Shown piece after piece: positions 1 through 8,404 of a stretch of 64,000 nucleotides of DNA. The DNA comes from ARK-14 sp002899805 (GTDB lineage: Archaea > Thermoproteota > Thermoprotei_A > Sulfolobales > Fervidicoccaceae): positions 1-64,000 of the forward strand of contig JBAMMC010000033.1 in the NCBI GenBank assembly GCA_039793985.1, in the 5' to 3' direction. The position numbers and the translations under genes were made by a program. Each line of letters starts with the position of its first letter. Position 1 is the first letter of the stretch. The notes under the pieces were generated by a model. That model made no database searches, was not told where the DNA came from, and worked only from the letters and a program-made list of their open reading frames with translations.

Positions 1-99
1 AAGGTTCATTATTCTTTTTCTAATTTCTAAGCTTTTCTTCTTCTTACGGAATTCATTGGTTTAAATTATCTCTCAGTCTTTAGAGCTGAAAGCAGATCA
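1..99. repeat. Direct repeat copy A at gap edge
   Basis: This 99-base segment is repeated at 162-260 with two mismatches seen by eye. It ends exactly where the run of Ns begins. That position suggests an unmerged overlap or a local duplication at a contig join, not a biological repeat family. No coding sequence is visible in it. Confidence 0.85.
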
Positions 100-109
100 N
101 NNNNNNNNN
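100..109. other. Assembly gap (10 N)
   Basis: Ten consecutive Ns. The same 99-base sequence stands immediately left of the gap and again 52 bases right of it, so the true spacing is unknown and one copy may be artefactual. Confidence 0.98.
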
Positions 110-161
110 AAAGGTTCCTCGATCTTTTTTTTTTAATGGATATTTTGTCGATATTGATACG

Positions 162-260
162 AAGGTTCATTATTCTTTTTCTAATTTCTAAGCTTTTCTG
201 CTTCTGACGGAATTCATTGGTTTAAATTATCTCTCAGTCTTTAGAGCTGAAAGCAGATCA
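162..260. repeat. Direct repeat copy B
   Basis: Second copy of the 99-base sequence at 1-99, with two base differences near its middle. It ends three bases before the stop codon of the TauE-like gene on the minus strand, so it lies in that gene's 3' flank. Confidence 0.85.
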
Positions 261-263
261 GAA

Positions 264-1112
264 CTATAAACTACCCAGAGTTTTCAACAACATATATATC
301 CCAACAATTACAATGATAGCGCCGTATATTATTCTGAGTTTGTCTCTAGGAATCTTCACAGCTAGAGAGGTTCCCATGTATCCGCCTACTAATCCTCCGA
401 GCAGATACAGCAAAGAAACTGAAAGAATTACATTCCCATAAAACATATACTCAAGTCCAGTAGCCAGGCCGAACGTCCCAACGCTTATAAGAGAAGTTCC
501 TATCGCAAGCCTAATACATACGCCTGAGGAGAATATGAGGGCAGGCACAATGAGAAATCCTCCTCCTATACCGAAATAGCCACTCAGGAATCCGACAGCT
601 AAGCCCGCTATTGCCACCTTTATCGCCTTTTTTGCATTAAAGCCAAAACACTTTTTTCTAGCTTCCTCAAGCGCTGCTAACTCCTCCTGTGTTCCAGCCC
701 CAGATGCTTTTCTGCTAATGGTGATGTAAATTCCTAGTATAATCATCACAATAGAAAAGTAGAGCAATAGACTTGTTCCCGGAGTTATGTGCCCCAAATA
801 GGCGCCTAGAAGAGAACCTACTAATCCTGAACCTGCGAAGACTGTGCCTATTTTGGGAGCAACATTATGTTTCTTTATATGCATAAAAGAATTGGCGTAA
901 GCATTGAGTCCGACCGCAAGTGCTGTAGTACCGAGTGCTATATGAGCAGCGTTAGGCAAAGAACTTAATCCAACAAAATATAGAAGTAAAGGTACAGCAA
1001 GGATCGAACCTCCACCTCCAATTAGGCCCAGCGAAAAACCCACGAATACTCCAGAAATCATGCTGAGAAACATTTGGAGAATCGTTATCTCGGCATCAGG
1101 ATATGTGAGCAT
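264..1112 (-). CDS. TauE/SafE-family membrane exporter
   Basis: A 282-residue polytopic membrane protein with about eight hydrophobic helices in two similar halves. Each half carries a glycine-rich motif: GLIGGGGSILAVPLL near residue 30 and GYFGIGGGFLIVPAL near residue 180. This duplicated pattern is typical of the TauE/SafE (formerly DUF81) family, which exports sulfite, sulfoacetate or related organic anions across the cytoplasmic membrane. The substrate cannot be read from sequence. The nearby sulfide:quinone-oxidoreductase-like gene makes a sulfur anion plausible, but that is inference. The gene is divergent from the aminotransferase at 1235. The ATG at 1112 fits the first helix; methionines at residues 14 and 17 are alternatives. 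Confidence 0.85.
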   Translation of the reverse strand: MLTYPDAEITILQMFLSMISGVFVGFSLGLIGGGGSILAVPLLLYFVGLSSLPNAAHIALGTTALAVGLNAYANSFMHIKKHNVAPKIGTVFAGSGLVGSLLGAYLGHITPGTSLLLYFSIVMIILGIYITISRKASGAGTQEELAALEEARKKCFGFNAKKAIKVAIAGLAVGFLSGYFGIGGGFLIVPALIFSSGVCIRLAIGTSLISVGTFGLATGLEYMFYGNVILSVSLLYLLGGLVGGYMGTSLAVKIPRDKLRIIYGAIIVIVGIYMLLKTLGSL

Positions 1113-1188
1113 ATTTCTTCATCTTAATTTAATTAAAATTACTGGGAATTAAAAGCTAATATGATCTAAACGGGAAGTTTTCTATTGG

Positions 1189-1197
1189 TTTATAAGT
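1189..1197 (+). promoter_or_regulatory. Putative TATA box of aminotransferase gene
   Basis: TTTATAAGT sits about 40 bases upstream of the ATG at 1235. An archaeal start site about 26 bases downstream would give a leader of roughly 15-20 bases containing a GTGAT ribosome-site-like sequence. Confidence 0.45.
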
Positions 1198-1234
1198 AAT
1201 TTTGAAGAAAAGGTAAAACAGATGTGATATAAAT

Positions 1235-2605
1235 ATGAAGGACAAACATTTCATCTCGAAGCTGGAGGAAATTGAAAAGACAGAAGAAAAAATCTATGAA
1301 GAAAAGACTGGGAAAAGCAGAGAGCTATGGGAAAGAGCGAAAAAAGTTTTTCCTGGAGGAGTTACATACGCAATAAGATTCTTCAAACCTTATCCTGTTT
1401 ATATATCAAGAGCCAAAGGTACGAGAATCTGGGATGTCGATGGTAATGAATATATTGACTTCTGGGAGGGTCATGGAACTCATCTCCTTGGTCACCTTCC
1501 AGATGTCGTGGTTAATGCCGTCAGTGAAGCGATTAAAGAGAGAGGTACCCATCTAGGCTTCGAGAATCCTTATGCAGTAGAGTATGCTGAGTTTCTCATT
1601 AAAATGTTACCAAACATTGGGATGATAAGATTTTCAAATAGCGCAACGGAAGCTAATATGTATGCGACAAGACTAGCGAGAACGTATACGAAGAGGAAAT
1701 ATATTGTAAAGATGGAGGGAGGTTGGCACGGAGGGGTCGATTCTCTACACAAGGCTACTTCGTCCCCTCCATTCGATAGACCTGAATCAGCAGGAATCCC
1801 TGAAGAGTTCTTGAAGTACACCATTGCTGTCCCCTATAACGATGTTGATTCATTGGAAGAAGTGTTAAGAAAAGAAGAGACCGCCGCTGTTCTCATTGAA
1901 CCAGTACTTGGAGGGGGAGGATGCATAGGTCCTGAAGGCAATTATTTGAAGGAAGTTAGGAAGTTAACAGAAGAATATGGAGCTTTACTCATTTTCGATG
2001 AGACAATAACTGGTTTCCGGCTAATGCCAGGAGGAGCACAGGAATTCTTTGGAGTGAAGAGTGATCTCACTGTATATGGAAAAGCCATAGGTGGAGGAGT
2101 ACCGGGGGCTGGAGCAATAGGAGGAAAAAGCGAAATTATGGAAATGATGGATCACCTCAAGTATCCAGAACGAGAAAAAAGGTCATTTCATGGAGGCACG
2201 TTCGTGGGAAATCCCATTGTAATGTCTGCTGGTAAAGCTCTTGTAGAATATCTCTATCAACACAGAGAACTGTACGAAAAAGCGAATTCGATGTGGGAGG
2301 AGCTTAGAAGAAGAGCAGAAAAGTTGTGTAATGCTTATGAAGTAGATTGCTATGCGACGGGCGCAGGAACAATGACGGGGATCCACTTTACTACTCGGAG
2401 ACCAAAGAATTCAAGAGAGGTATATGAATTGAAGTGGAGCGGAGGGAAAGCAGAAAGAACCTTCAACTTAATTTCAAGGAATAGGGGGATCCTCTTTCTC
2501 GGAGAAAATGAAGCTCACCTTTTGCCAGCGCTTGTTCATGAAAAAGATGAACTGAATCTGCTGCTCAACTCTTTGGAGCTGATGTTAACAAAAATTAGAA
2601 GCTGA
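1235..2605 (+). CDS. Class III aminotransferase, glutamate-1-semialdehyde aminomutase-like
   Basis: A 456-residue PLP enzyme of fold type I. The fold is visible as an SNSATEA phosphate-binding loop near residue 134, the FDE cofactor-ring aspartate near 255, and the Schiff-base lysine in YGKAIGGG (Lys283). It most resembles the glutamate-1-semialdehyde 2,1-aminomutase branch in its FPGGVTYAIR start and GTHLLGH segment. The first 25 residues are a charged helical extension. No other heme genes are nearby, so a role in tetrapyrrole synthesis is not supported; a related aminotransferase acting on an omega-amino or beta-amino acid is equally possible. It stands alone with its own promoter. Confidence 0.85.
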   Translation: MKDKHFISKLEEIEKTEEKIYEEKTGKSRELWERAKKVFPGGVTYAIRFFKPYPVYISRAKGTRIWDVDGNEYIDFWEGHGTHLLGHLPDVVVNAVSEAIKERGTHLGFENPYAVEYAEFLIKMLPNIGMIRFSNSATEANMYATRLARTYTKRKYIVKMEGGWHGGVDSLHKATSSPPFDRPESAGIPEEFLKYTIAVPYNDVDSLEEVLRKEETAAVLIEPVLGGGGCIGPEGNYLKEVRKLTEEYGALLIFDETITGFRLMPGGAQEFFGVKSDLTVYGKAIGGGVPGAGAIGGKSEIMEMMDHLKYPEREKRSFHGGTFVGNPIVMSAGKALVEYLYQHRELYEKANSMWEELRRRAEKLCNAYEVDCYATGAGTMTGIHFTTRRPKNSREVYELKWSGGKAERTFNLISRNRGILFLGENEAHLLPALVHEKDELNLLLNSLELMLTKIRS

Positions 2606-2699
2606 CCTACCCTCGCTCGAGAAGGCTATGACTCTTTTAAAAAGCGAGATTTACTAACAATATCCATAATTATAATAAAAAATAGCTTCGCTTAGATTT

Positions 2700-3041
2700 T
2701 TATATTTCTATTGACCATATATTATTTGTTATTGATGAGCCTTCAGAATTTATCACTCCTGGTACTTTGTTTATTTTTCTCACAAGGGATTCCAATTCTC
2801 TCTCATTAGAGTAAATCCTTAGCTCTACTACCTCTTTCTCTATATCATACCCTGCTTTTCTTATTGCTTCATATATGTTACTGAGTACTGCTTCATTTTC
2901 ATCATATTCGATTACAGCCTCCCCGGTGGAGGGGTCTGCTTCGAGTTTTTTGAATCCGCTAACTTTCGCGAGTCTCTGGTTGATAGAATAAACACATGTA
3001 GGACAGTCTACACCAATAATTTTCATCTTAACTCTAGTCAT
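2700..3041 (-). CDS. Heavy-metal-associated (HMA) domain protein
   Basis: A 113-residue protein. The first 70 residues form an HMA ferredoxin-like domain with the metal motif GVDCPTC (Cys13 and Cys16), in place of the usual GMTCxxC. The remaining 40 residues look like a second, shortened HMA-type repeat (a conserved VPGV motif) without cysteines. HMA domains bind Cu(I) or similar soft metals and deliver them to P-type ATPases or regulators. The next small gene on the same strand encodes a YHS protein, another common metal-handling partner, so the two may form a metal-trafficking pair. Confidence 0.85.
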   Translation of the reverse strand: MTRVKMKIIGVDCPTCVYSINQRLAKVSGFKKLEADPSTGEAVIEYDENEAVLSNIYEAIRKAGYDIEKEVVELRIYSNERELESLVRKINKVPGVINSEGSSITNNIWSIEI

Positions 3042-3072
3042 CTATCACCACGAATTTTTAACCTGTAACTTT

Positions 3073-3246
3073 TTAAGAAGGCATGCCTGTAGGACCATGC
3101 TCTATGTAAAAGTCAGGTTCTTTTTCAAAAGCTTTCCTACAGTGGTCACTGCAGAAATAATATATTTTCCCCTTGTAAATCACCTTGAACTTTGCTTTCG
3201 ATTTATCTACTCTCATTCCACATACAGGGTCTATGGCTTCTGACAT
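3073..3246 (-). CDS. Small YHS-domain metal-binding protein
   Basis: A 57-residue protein starting MSEAIDPVCGMRVDK. It carries the complete YHS signature: DPVCGM at residues 6-11, a YKGKIYYFCS strand-loop, and FCSDHCRKAF at 31-40. The domain is found as a free protein or fused to copper P-type ATPases and is thought to bind soft metals through its cysteines. It lies 31 bases upstream of the HMA gene start in the same direction, so co-transcription is likely. The coding evidence is the intact domain. It is short enough that automated calls may miss it. Confidence 0.88.
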   Translation of the reverse strand: MSEAIDPVCGMRVDKSKAKFKVIYKGKIYYFCSDHCRKAFEKEPDFYIEHGPTGMPS

Positions 3247-3427
3247 AGAGCTTCCGATTATACATGAAAATATGAAGGTTTAAATTGTTCGTATATATCC
3301 AAGCGAGCGATCCTCTCATGTGGTTTTGAATACAAACTTCGTGCTACCCTATATTTCTGCTAATTGTTTATTCTTGAACGTCTATGTGGCTAGTACAAAA
3401 AATTTAGTTGGAGATTTGAAAATTCAT

Positions 3428-3859
3428 TCATTTTTTCTTCTCCATTTTTCTCATGCATGCTCCTAGGTTCTTTGCTAGCTCAAGCAAATAACCTAGCCCC
3501 TTCTGGATATCAGGATCTCCGAGCGCTCCCATTAAACTGAGTAAACCTCCTCTGGGTTTGGCTTCGGATGGGGATGTAGACGCCAAACCATTCAGTAAAC
3601 AGAAAGAAGCATCCTCGGTGTTGAGTTTCAGTTTTTCGATCTTTTCTCCTTCCAGTCTCCTAGCAGCTTCAAGGAAGGCACCTAATAGTACCCCTAGCCT
3701 CAGGAGGCTAGTGTCAGCCTGAATACCAGCCATTGCTTCGTCGGGAGATGAGAGTGCCTCTTTGAGCATCCCCAATATTCCTGACTTCTTGAGCTGAACT
3801 GCTACCTCCATAAAATCCTTCAGAGCTTGAATTTCAGCTTCATCAAACCTTTCTTCCAT
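3428..3859 (-). CDS. DUF1641 family protein
   Basis: A 143-residue, mostly helical, soluble protein. It shows the DUF1641 pattern: an N-terminal amphipathic helix, a 'GILGMLKEAL' segment, and a C-terminal GLGYLLELAKNLGACM helix. DUF1641 proteins are usually encoded next to sulfide:quinone oxidoreductase-like flavoproteins or formate dehydrogenases. That holds here: the flavoprotein lies 14 bases or so upstream on the same strand. The biochemical role is unknown; a small accessory or membrane-docking subunit for the flavoprotein is the natural guess. Confidence 0.8.
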   Translation of the reverse strand: MEERFDEAEIQALKDFMEVAVQLKKSGILGMLKEALSSPDEAMAGIQADTSLLRLGVLLGAFLEAARRLEGEKIEKLKLNTEDASFCLLNGLASTSPSEAKPRGGLLSLMGALGDPDIQKGLGYLLELAKNLGACMRKMEKKK

Positions 3860-3873
3860 TTAAATTCACCTCT

Positions 3874-5088
3874 CTAAATCCTCAGCTTATCGAGCCATCC
3901 TTGATAGAAGGCTCTCTTAATAATCTTCATGACGAAGTTTTCAGCCACGTTATAACAATTCCTCCAGGTGTACTCCTGACCGTTGAATTCTACTTCACAG
4001 ACTCCCAAAAACCCCTTGTCTCCACTGTAAGCTACACATGCGACTGAGTGAACTTCGGTGGGTTCTCCTACCCCATAGAGCTCATGAAGCAATATAGAGA
4101 GAGCCTTAAGGGTTGCAGTATCAACGAAGACACCAGCGGTTCCCAATCCTGTCGGTGGCATTGAGTGTTCTCCAGTAAGGAAAATATCATCATATTCTGG
4201 GTGTCTGAAGTCAGAGGGTCTAGCTTTGACGAACCTCTTGTCCTGCTCATATAGGAACTGCGGATCGTTTAAAGGATCGGGTGGTCTCGGCATCGGTACT
4301 TTAATCAATAAATCATATGTCTCCTCGAAATGCTTGGTTATCACCGCCTTCCTATCGTGAGTCTCTTCTTCCTCCTTCATTGAAACTGTTCTGCTACTAT
4401 CATCTATCTTTTCTATTCCGTCGTGTCTCTTTATTTCTATGTTATATTTCTCGAAGTACTTGTGCCACAGCTTCCCTATGTCCTTTCCTAGAGCCCATGA
4501 GATATCACCGACGTCTGGCATCTTTGGGCTCAATATTACTATCTTGCTCTTGATACCCTTTGTATGCAATATGTGACCAAGCGCGGTAGCAAACTCCATT
4601 GGATATATACCGCACCTGAAGGGGACCTCTGGTACTGCTATGACGATCTTCCCTCCCTTGAAGTTTCTGAGAGTCTTGTTCAATTCCACCGCAGCTTGAG
4701 GATCATAGTTATGATAGCCAGCCTTATCGTAACCTGGTATACCCTCCCATCCATTTCTCAGCCCAAGTGTGACAAATAGGTAGTCGTAGCTAATACTCTC
4801 GCCATCACTAAGCAGAATTTTCCTCTCTGCTGGTTCTATTTTCTTCGCTTCTTTCACTATTACGCTGGCTCCGTATTTTTCGAGGTTTCTGATAGGTGCC
4901 CTAGTTTTTTCTATGGGAAGACCATCTAAGGCTACATCGGCCCATAGAGGAGGCATATAAGTCCATTCGTCTTTGTTGACTACAGTAATATCCATATCTA
5001 ATCCATGCTTTCTTTTCGCCTCTGCGAAGTTTATCGCAGCGATGGTTCCAGCCGCCCCTCCTCCGAGAATAACTATCTTTTTACCCAT
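3874..5088 (-). CDS. Sulfide:quinone oxidoreductase-like flavoprotein
   Basis: An FAD/NAD(P)-type flavoprotein of about 404 residues. The N-terminal dinucleotide motif is VILGGGAAGTIAA, followed by ATG-like and C-terminal FAD motifs (FLTGEHSMPPTGLGTAG) of the sulfide:quinone oxidoreductase group. Cysteines at CGIYP (about residue 160) and near the C-terminus could take part in sulfide oxidation. Such enzymes pass electrons from sulfide to membrane quinone; the amphipathic C-terminus (AFYQGWLDKL) could attach to the membrane. I chose the ATG at 5088 because a GGTG ribosome site lies 7 bases before it. An in-frame GTG at 5097 would add three residues. It is followed by DUF1641 in an apparent operon. 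Confidence 0.8.
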   Translation of the reverse strand: MGKKIVILGGGAAGTIAAINFAEAKRKHGLDMDITVVNKDEWTYMPPLWADVALDGLPIEKTRAPIRNLEKYGASVIVKEAKKIEPAERKILLSDGESISYDYLFVTLGLRNGWEGIPGYDKAGYHNYDPQAAVELNKTLRNFKGGKIVIAVPEVPFRCGIYPMEFATALGHILHTKGIKSKIVILSPKMPDVGDISWALGKDIGKLWHKYFEKYNIEIKRHDGIEKIDDSSRTVSMKEEEETHDRKAVITKHFEETYDLLIKVPMPRPPDPLNDPQFLYEQDKRFVKARPSDFRHPEYDDIFLTGEHSMPPTGLGTAGVFVDTATLKALSILLHELYGVGEPTEVHSVACVAYSGDKGFLGVCEVEFNGQEYTWRNCYNVAENFVMKIIKRAFYQGWLDKLRI

Positions 5089-5356
5089 ATCGAACACCGC
5101 ATGGAGTATGTATTTTTATTTATTCTTAATGAATGTTTCTGTTCTTCTCTTCTAAATTAGAGTAGTAAAAGGCTCTAGTACTTTGGGCTAATTACTTAGG
5201 CTTTTTGATGAAGCGAATTTGAAGTACGTCTAGATATATTTTCAATGAGTATAAGATCTTTTAAGTTGTTCTTTTTTCAAGGAGATTGATAAAAAAACAT
5301 TTGGTTAAAAGAAATATTATGCGACATTAGCTAAATGTCCGGAACAGAGGAGGTAA

Positions 5357-5432
5357 CGGGCCCGCCGGGATTTGAACCCGGGACCTCCGGCTCCGGAGGC
5401 CGGCGCCCTATTCCTAGCTAGGCTACGGGCCC
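5357..5432 (-). tRNA. tRNA-Arg (CCG anticodon)
   Basis: A 76-base cloverleaf on the minus strand. The acceptor is GGGCCCG/CGGGCCC, the anticodon arm is CCGGC-CTCCGGA-GCCGG with anticodon CCG, and the T arm is CCGGG-TTCAAAT-CCCGG. The discriminator is G. CCA is not encoded and no intron is present. The first ten bases overlap the 3' end of thiI on the same strand: the TAG stop of thiI is formed by tRNA positions 8-10. No good TATA box lies directly upstream, so it may be cut from the thiI transcript. Confidence 0.95.
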
Positions 5433-6604
5433 ATCCTGCATAAGTCCTCTTTCTTCATCAATGTGATGTTGCTCAAAACCTGAGACTTAATTTCATCTAT
5501 TGGAAGATTTTTTGAAAAAAGCATTAGAAGCCTCCTCGCATCTACGGAAGTGCTAGCCCTTTGTCCAGCAATAGCGCAGAACTCAATCATCTTAGAGCTA
5601 GGACCATAAGTTCCAATCCTTCTGGAGAGCTCTATAATTTCTTCCTTATCCATACCGATAAGTGGTCTAAGCACAGGAATATTAATGAATTGTTCTGTAG
5701 CGTAGAGATTATCGAGCGTTTGGCTAGAAACTTGAGCTAGGCTTTCTCCCGTAGCAATTGCTTTTGCCCCCTCTTTTTCTGCGATTGCCTCAGCTCCAAT
5801 ATACATTGAGGCTTTGAGAGCAACTGTTCTGAAGCCTTCCGGAAACTTCTCCAGATAAGGAAATACCCATCTATGCTCAACTATAAATATCTTGGGGCTA
5901 TAGCCAAAGCACCAATTGCAAACGAGGCTCTTAACAGTGTCAAGGAACTTTTCCTTCTGTTCCTTCCCACCGATGTTGAAGAAGGCTATGTCAACCTTTG
6001 CTCCCCTTTTCATAAGCATCCAAGCTGCTACAGGAGAATCGAAACCTCCCGAAACCAGAGAAACTATTTTTCCTTCAGTGCCAAGTGGGAGTCCTCCAGG
6101 TCCCCTTATATTCTCTGTATAAATGAAGAATTTCCCCTTCCTTGCCTCTACCCATACAGTCACCTCCGGATTCTCTAAGTTCACTTTCAGCGCTCCCCTG
6201 TTGAGCAGCTCCGCCCCTAGTGCCCTTTCTATGTCCTTGCTAGTGAACCTATTTTCTTCGGCCCGGCGTCCTCTAACCATAAAGACTTTTCCCTTAACTT
6301 CTTCTTCAGCTATTTCGGCAGCCTTTGCGACTAGATCTTCTAGATTTGAATACTCGCCTTCAATGGCCCTGCTGACTCCCGTTACTCCAAACACTTTAGA
6401 TATAATAAATGCCTCTTTCCCATCTTCGGATATCCCTTCCACTAAAATCCTACCAGGAAGAACCTTGACAGTGGCACTGTTAAACCCCGATTCATTTAGA
6501 GCCTCTTCTATATTTCTTGCGAGCATCGATTGCATTCTCCTTCTCGCGAATGAACCCTTTACACCTATTTCCCCGAATTTTATCAGGATACAATTGTATT
6601 TCAA
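5423..6604 (-). CDS. thiI: tRNA 4-thiouridine synthetase ThiI
   Basis: A 393-residue protein with the ThiI layout: an N-terminal ferredoxin-like region, a THUMP RNA-binding domain (about residues 60-165), and a PP-loop ATPase with SGGFDS at 185-190. The conserved cysteine in EFCAIAGQRAST near the C-terminus corresponds to the PP-loop-domain cysteine of ThiI. The C-terminal rhodanese domain of E. coli ThiI is absent, as is usual in archaea. The enzyme adenylates U8 of tRNA for sulfur transfer. The start is a TTG preceded by GAGGTGA. The stop codon lies inside the downstream tRNA-Arg gene. Confidence 0.92.
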   Translation of the reverse strand: MKYNCILIKFGEIGVKGSFARRRMQSMLARNIEEALNESGFNSATVKVLPGRILVEGISEDGKEAFIISKVFGVTGVSRAIEGEYSNLEDLVAKAAEIAEEEVKGKVFMVRGRRAEENRFTSKDIERALGAELLNRGALKVNLENPEVTVWVEARKGKFFIYTENIRGPGGLPLGTEGKIVSLVSGGFDSPVAAWMLMKRGAKVDIAFFNIGGKEQKEKFLDTVKSLVCNWCFGYSPKIFIVEHRWVFPYLEKFPEGFRTVALKASMYIGAEAIAEKEGAKAIATGESLAQVSSQTLDNLYATEQFINIPVLRPLIGMDKEEIIELSRRIGTYGPSSKMIEFCAIAGQRASTSVDARRLLMLFSKNLPIDEIKSQVLSNITLMKKEDLCRMGP

Positions 6605-6850
6605 CTTCTCTTCACCTCAAGCATTAAATGAGAAAAATTCTTGCGAAATCTCTCTGTAAACACCATCATGATTATGATTCATACTCAGATTCTTCAAACC
6701 TCGATAATTAAGGTTCCTCATATTTCATTTCAAAAAAAGGTTTTTATGCGATTGGTTCTCGATGACTCATGTTCGATGTACTGAGCTAAAAGTAAGATAT
6801 GAAAGTGTTAAAAAGGATGTCAATATACTATTAATACGGGCGTTGGACTT

Positions 6851-7408
6851 ATGGATACTGAAGAGAAGGTCGCTGTTATTTTGATCATAGGTGGAATTGC
6901 TCTCCTAGTTCTTTTAGGGTTCACGGTCTTGGCATCACAGGTTGATTGTCCTAGTTACATGCCTCTCTATTCTCAACCAGGCCTCAAGCTCGTCTATAAT
7001 ATAACATACGTTCAGGGTAACTATACGGAGAGGGAGATTAGAGTTGAAAGTGTTGTATCGAGAGATCTTGGTAGCTACCAAGCCAGTATATTGATCTTGA
7101 ACGTGACCGATGGAGCTTCTCAAATGGTGACACTCTACAACTCTACTCATAATTACTCGATAAAGGAAGGTTATGGAATGGAGGGGATAGGGCTCATAGA
7201 CAATATGCTACCTGTCGGAATAAGGGAGTATAAAGTTTCAGGAATCACATTCCTAGGAACCAGATATTACGATCCAAACAGTGGGGCAATTGTTACCGTT
7301 GATTCGAATACAGGCATCATATTGAGTATAGAATATACTGGACTAGGAAGCTACTATAATGCCTCATTAATAGAAATTGAGGGTGGGACTTACTGCCATG
7401 CCTGGTAA
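6851..7408 (+). CDS. Membrane-anchored extracellular protein, unknown function
   Basis: A 185-residue protein I do not recognise. Residues 9-28 form one transmembrane helix after a short cytoplasmic start; the rest is a beta-rich outer domain. That domain has at least six N-x-S/T sequons (NIT, NYT, NVT, NST, NYS, NAS), which suggests an N-glycosylated surface protein. Two cysteines, one just after the helix (Cys33) and one at the C-terminus, could form a disulfide. It overlaps the acylphosphatase gene by 11 bases, so the two are probably co-transcribed. A TATA-like AATATACTATTAATA lies directly upstream. Confidence 0.7.
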   Translation: MDTEEKVAVILIIGGIALLVLLGFTVLASQVDCPSYMPLYSQPGLKLVYNITYVQGNYTEREIRVESVVSRDLGSYQASILILNVTDGASQMVTLYNSTHNYSIKEGYGMEGIGLIDNMLPVGIREYKVSGITFLGTRYYDPNSGAIVTVDSNTGIILSIEYTGLGSYYNASLIEIEGGTYCHAW

Positions 7409-7691
7409 ATCGAGAGTGCATGTTAGAGTTTACGGAAGAGTACAGGGGGTATTCTTTAGGGCTTTTATAAAATCTGTGGCAGAGGAACTGGGGATAACTG
7501 GATGGGTTAGGAACGTAGAGGATGGAAGCGTGGAAATAGTAGCAGAGGGAGAGGAAGAAAGTCTTCAGAAACTGATTGCTGAAGCGAGAAGAGGTCCTCC
7601 ACTTGCGTTTGTTGAGAGAATTGAAGTGGAATGGGATGAATACAGAGGAGAATTCACAAACTTTCAAATAAAGAAGAGATCTTTTTCTTAA
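7398..7691 (+). CDS. acyP: Acylphosphatase
   Basis: A protein of 97 residues from the ATG at 7398, the usual acylphosphatase length. It carries both signatures: GRVQGVFFRAF, with the catalytic phosphate-binding arginine, and GWVRNVEDGSVEI, with the catalytic asparagine. The enzyme hydrolyses acyl phosphates such as acetyl phosphate or carbamoyl phosphate in the cytosol. The start overlaps the end of the preceding surface-protein gene by 11 bases. An upstream in-frame TTG at 7377 would add residues that precede the family's normal start. Confidence 0.93.
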   Translation: MPGKSRVHVRVYGRVQGVFFRAFIKSVAEELGITGWVRNVEDGSVEIVAEGEEESLQKLIAEARRGPPLAFVERIEVEWDEYRGEFTNFQIKKRSFS

Positions 7692-7750
7692 GAACCATGA
7701 GATCTGCTTTAAATACTACTTCGAAGAAGAAGAAAAGGAGGTACTAAGCA

Positions 7751-8392
7751 TTGGCACTACCAAGTTCCCTCTATGATTCCTTAATAGTCATAGCTATATC
7801 AATAGTTATATTTGTTGTTGGTATACTAATAGGAAAAGCACTTGGTTGGGCCATCAGAAACCTGTTGGAAAAGGTCGGAATAAACGATTGGATAGAAAGG
7901 TTTGCGATAGGTAGAGCTATAGCCAAGTCTGGCTTTAAGCCGAGCGATTTCTTCGGGAGAGTCACATCTTGGATAGTCTATGCTTCTACGGTTGTTCTAG
8001 CTCTTTATTCTACGACTTCCTTCCTCAACTTAGTGGAAGCTAGCTTCATCCTAAAAGAGATATTAGTAGTCTATATAGGCGGATTTGTGAAGGCTTTCGT
8101 CGTTATAATAATTGGCTTTCTACTAGTGGATTCCTTCGTAGGTTATCTTTATAAGGCGCCTGAGATAGAGTCAGAATTAGAATTTATTGGTCCTGTTGCC
8201 GAGTACTTGAGGATCCTTTTGTACATTGTGACAGTTGTTTTCGCTCTTGAGCAGGGAGGGATCGAAGTCGCTTTCCTATCATCTATGCTTATTCCAATAA
8301 TGTGGGGAATTACAATCATGATGGTCATAATCATCCTCTCGAGATCAATTTCTAAGCACTTTAGAAAGGAGGGGAACGGAGAAAAATCTTGA
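7751..8392 (+). CDS. MscS-type TM-helix repeat membrane protein
   Basis: A 213-residue polytopic protein with about five hydrophobic helices. The GKALGWAIRNLLEKVGINDW segment after helix 1 resembles the conserved TM_helix repeats of bacterial and archaeal small-conductance mechanosensitive-channel relatives. The soluble beta domain of MscS is missing, so channel activity is not established. Start TTG at 7751 is preceded by a strong GGAGGT site at about 7738. Confidence 0.65.
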   Translation: MALPSSLYDSLIVIAISIVIFVVGILIGKALGWAIRNLLEKVGINDWIERFAIGRAIAKSGFKPSDFFGRVTSWIVYASTVVLALYSTTSFLNLVEASFILKEILVVYIGGFVKAFVVIIIGFLLVDSFVGYLYKAPEIESELEFIGPVAEYLRILLYIVTVVFALEQGGIEVAFLSSMLIPIMWGITIMMVIIILSRSISKHFRKEGNGEKS

Positions 8393-8404
8393 AAACCTTT
8401 TTCT

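Noticed and set aside
1..260. Terminal repeats of a mobile element
   Set aside because: Copies are direct, abut the Ns, and enclose only 52 bases beyond the gap without coding content; a join artefact explains it better.
2615..2648. CTCGCT...AGCGAG as a terminator hairpin after the aminotransferase
   Set aside because: The loop exceeds 20 bases and no T-run follows; archaeal termination would rely on T-runs, so it is probably chance.
6755..6800. GATGA...CTGA pattern resembling a C/D box RNA
   Set aside because: Only one C-like and one D-like box with about 15 bases between; no C'/D' boxes and the C box is incomplete.
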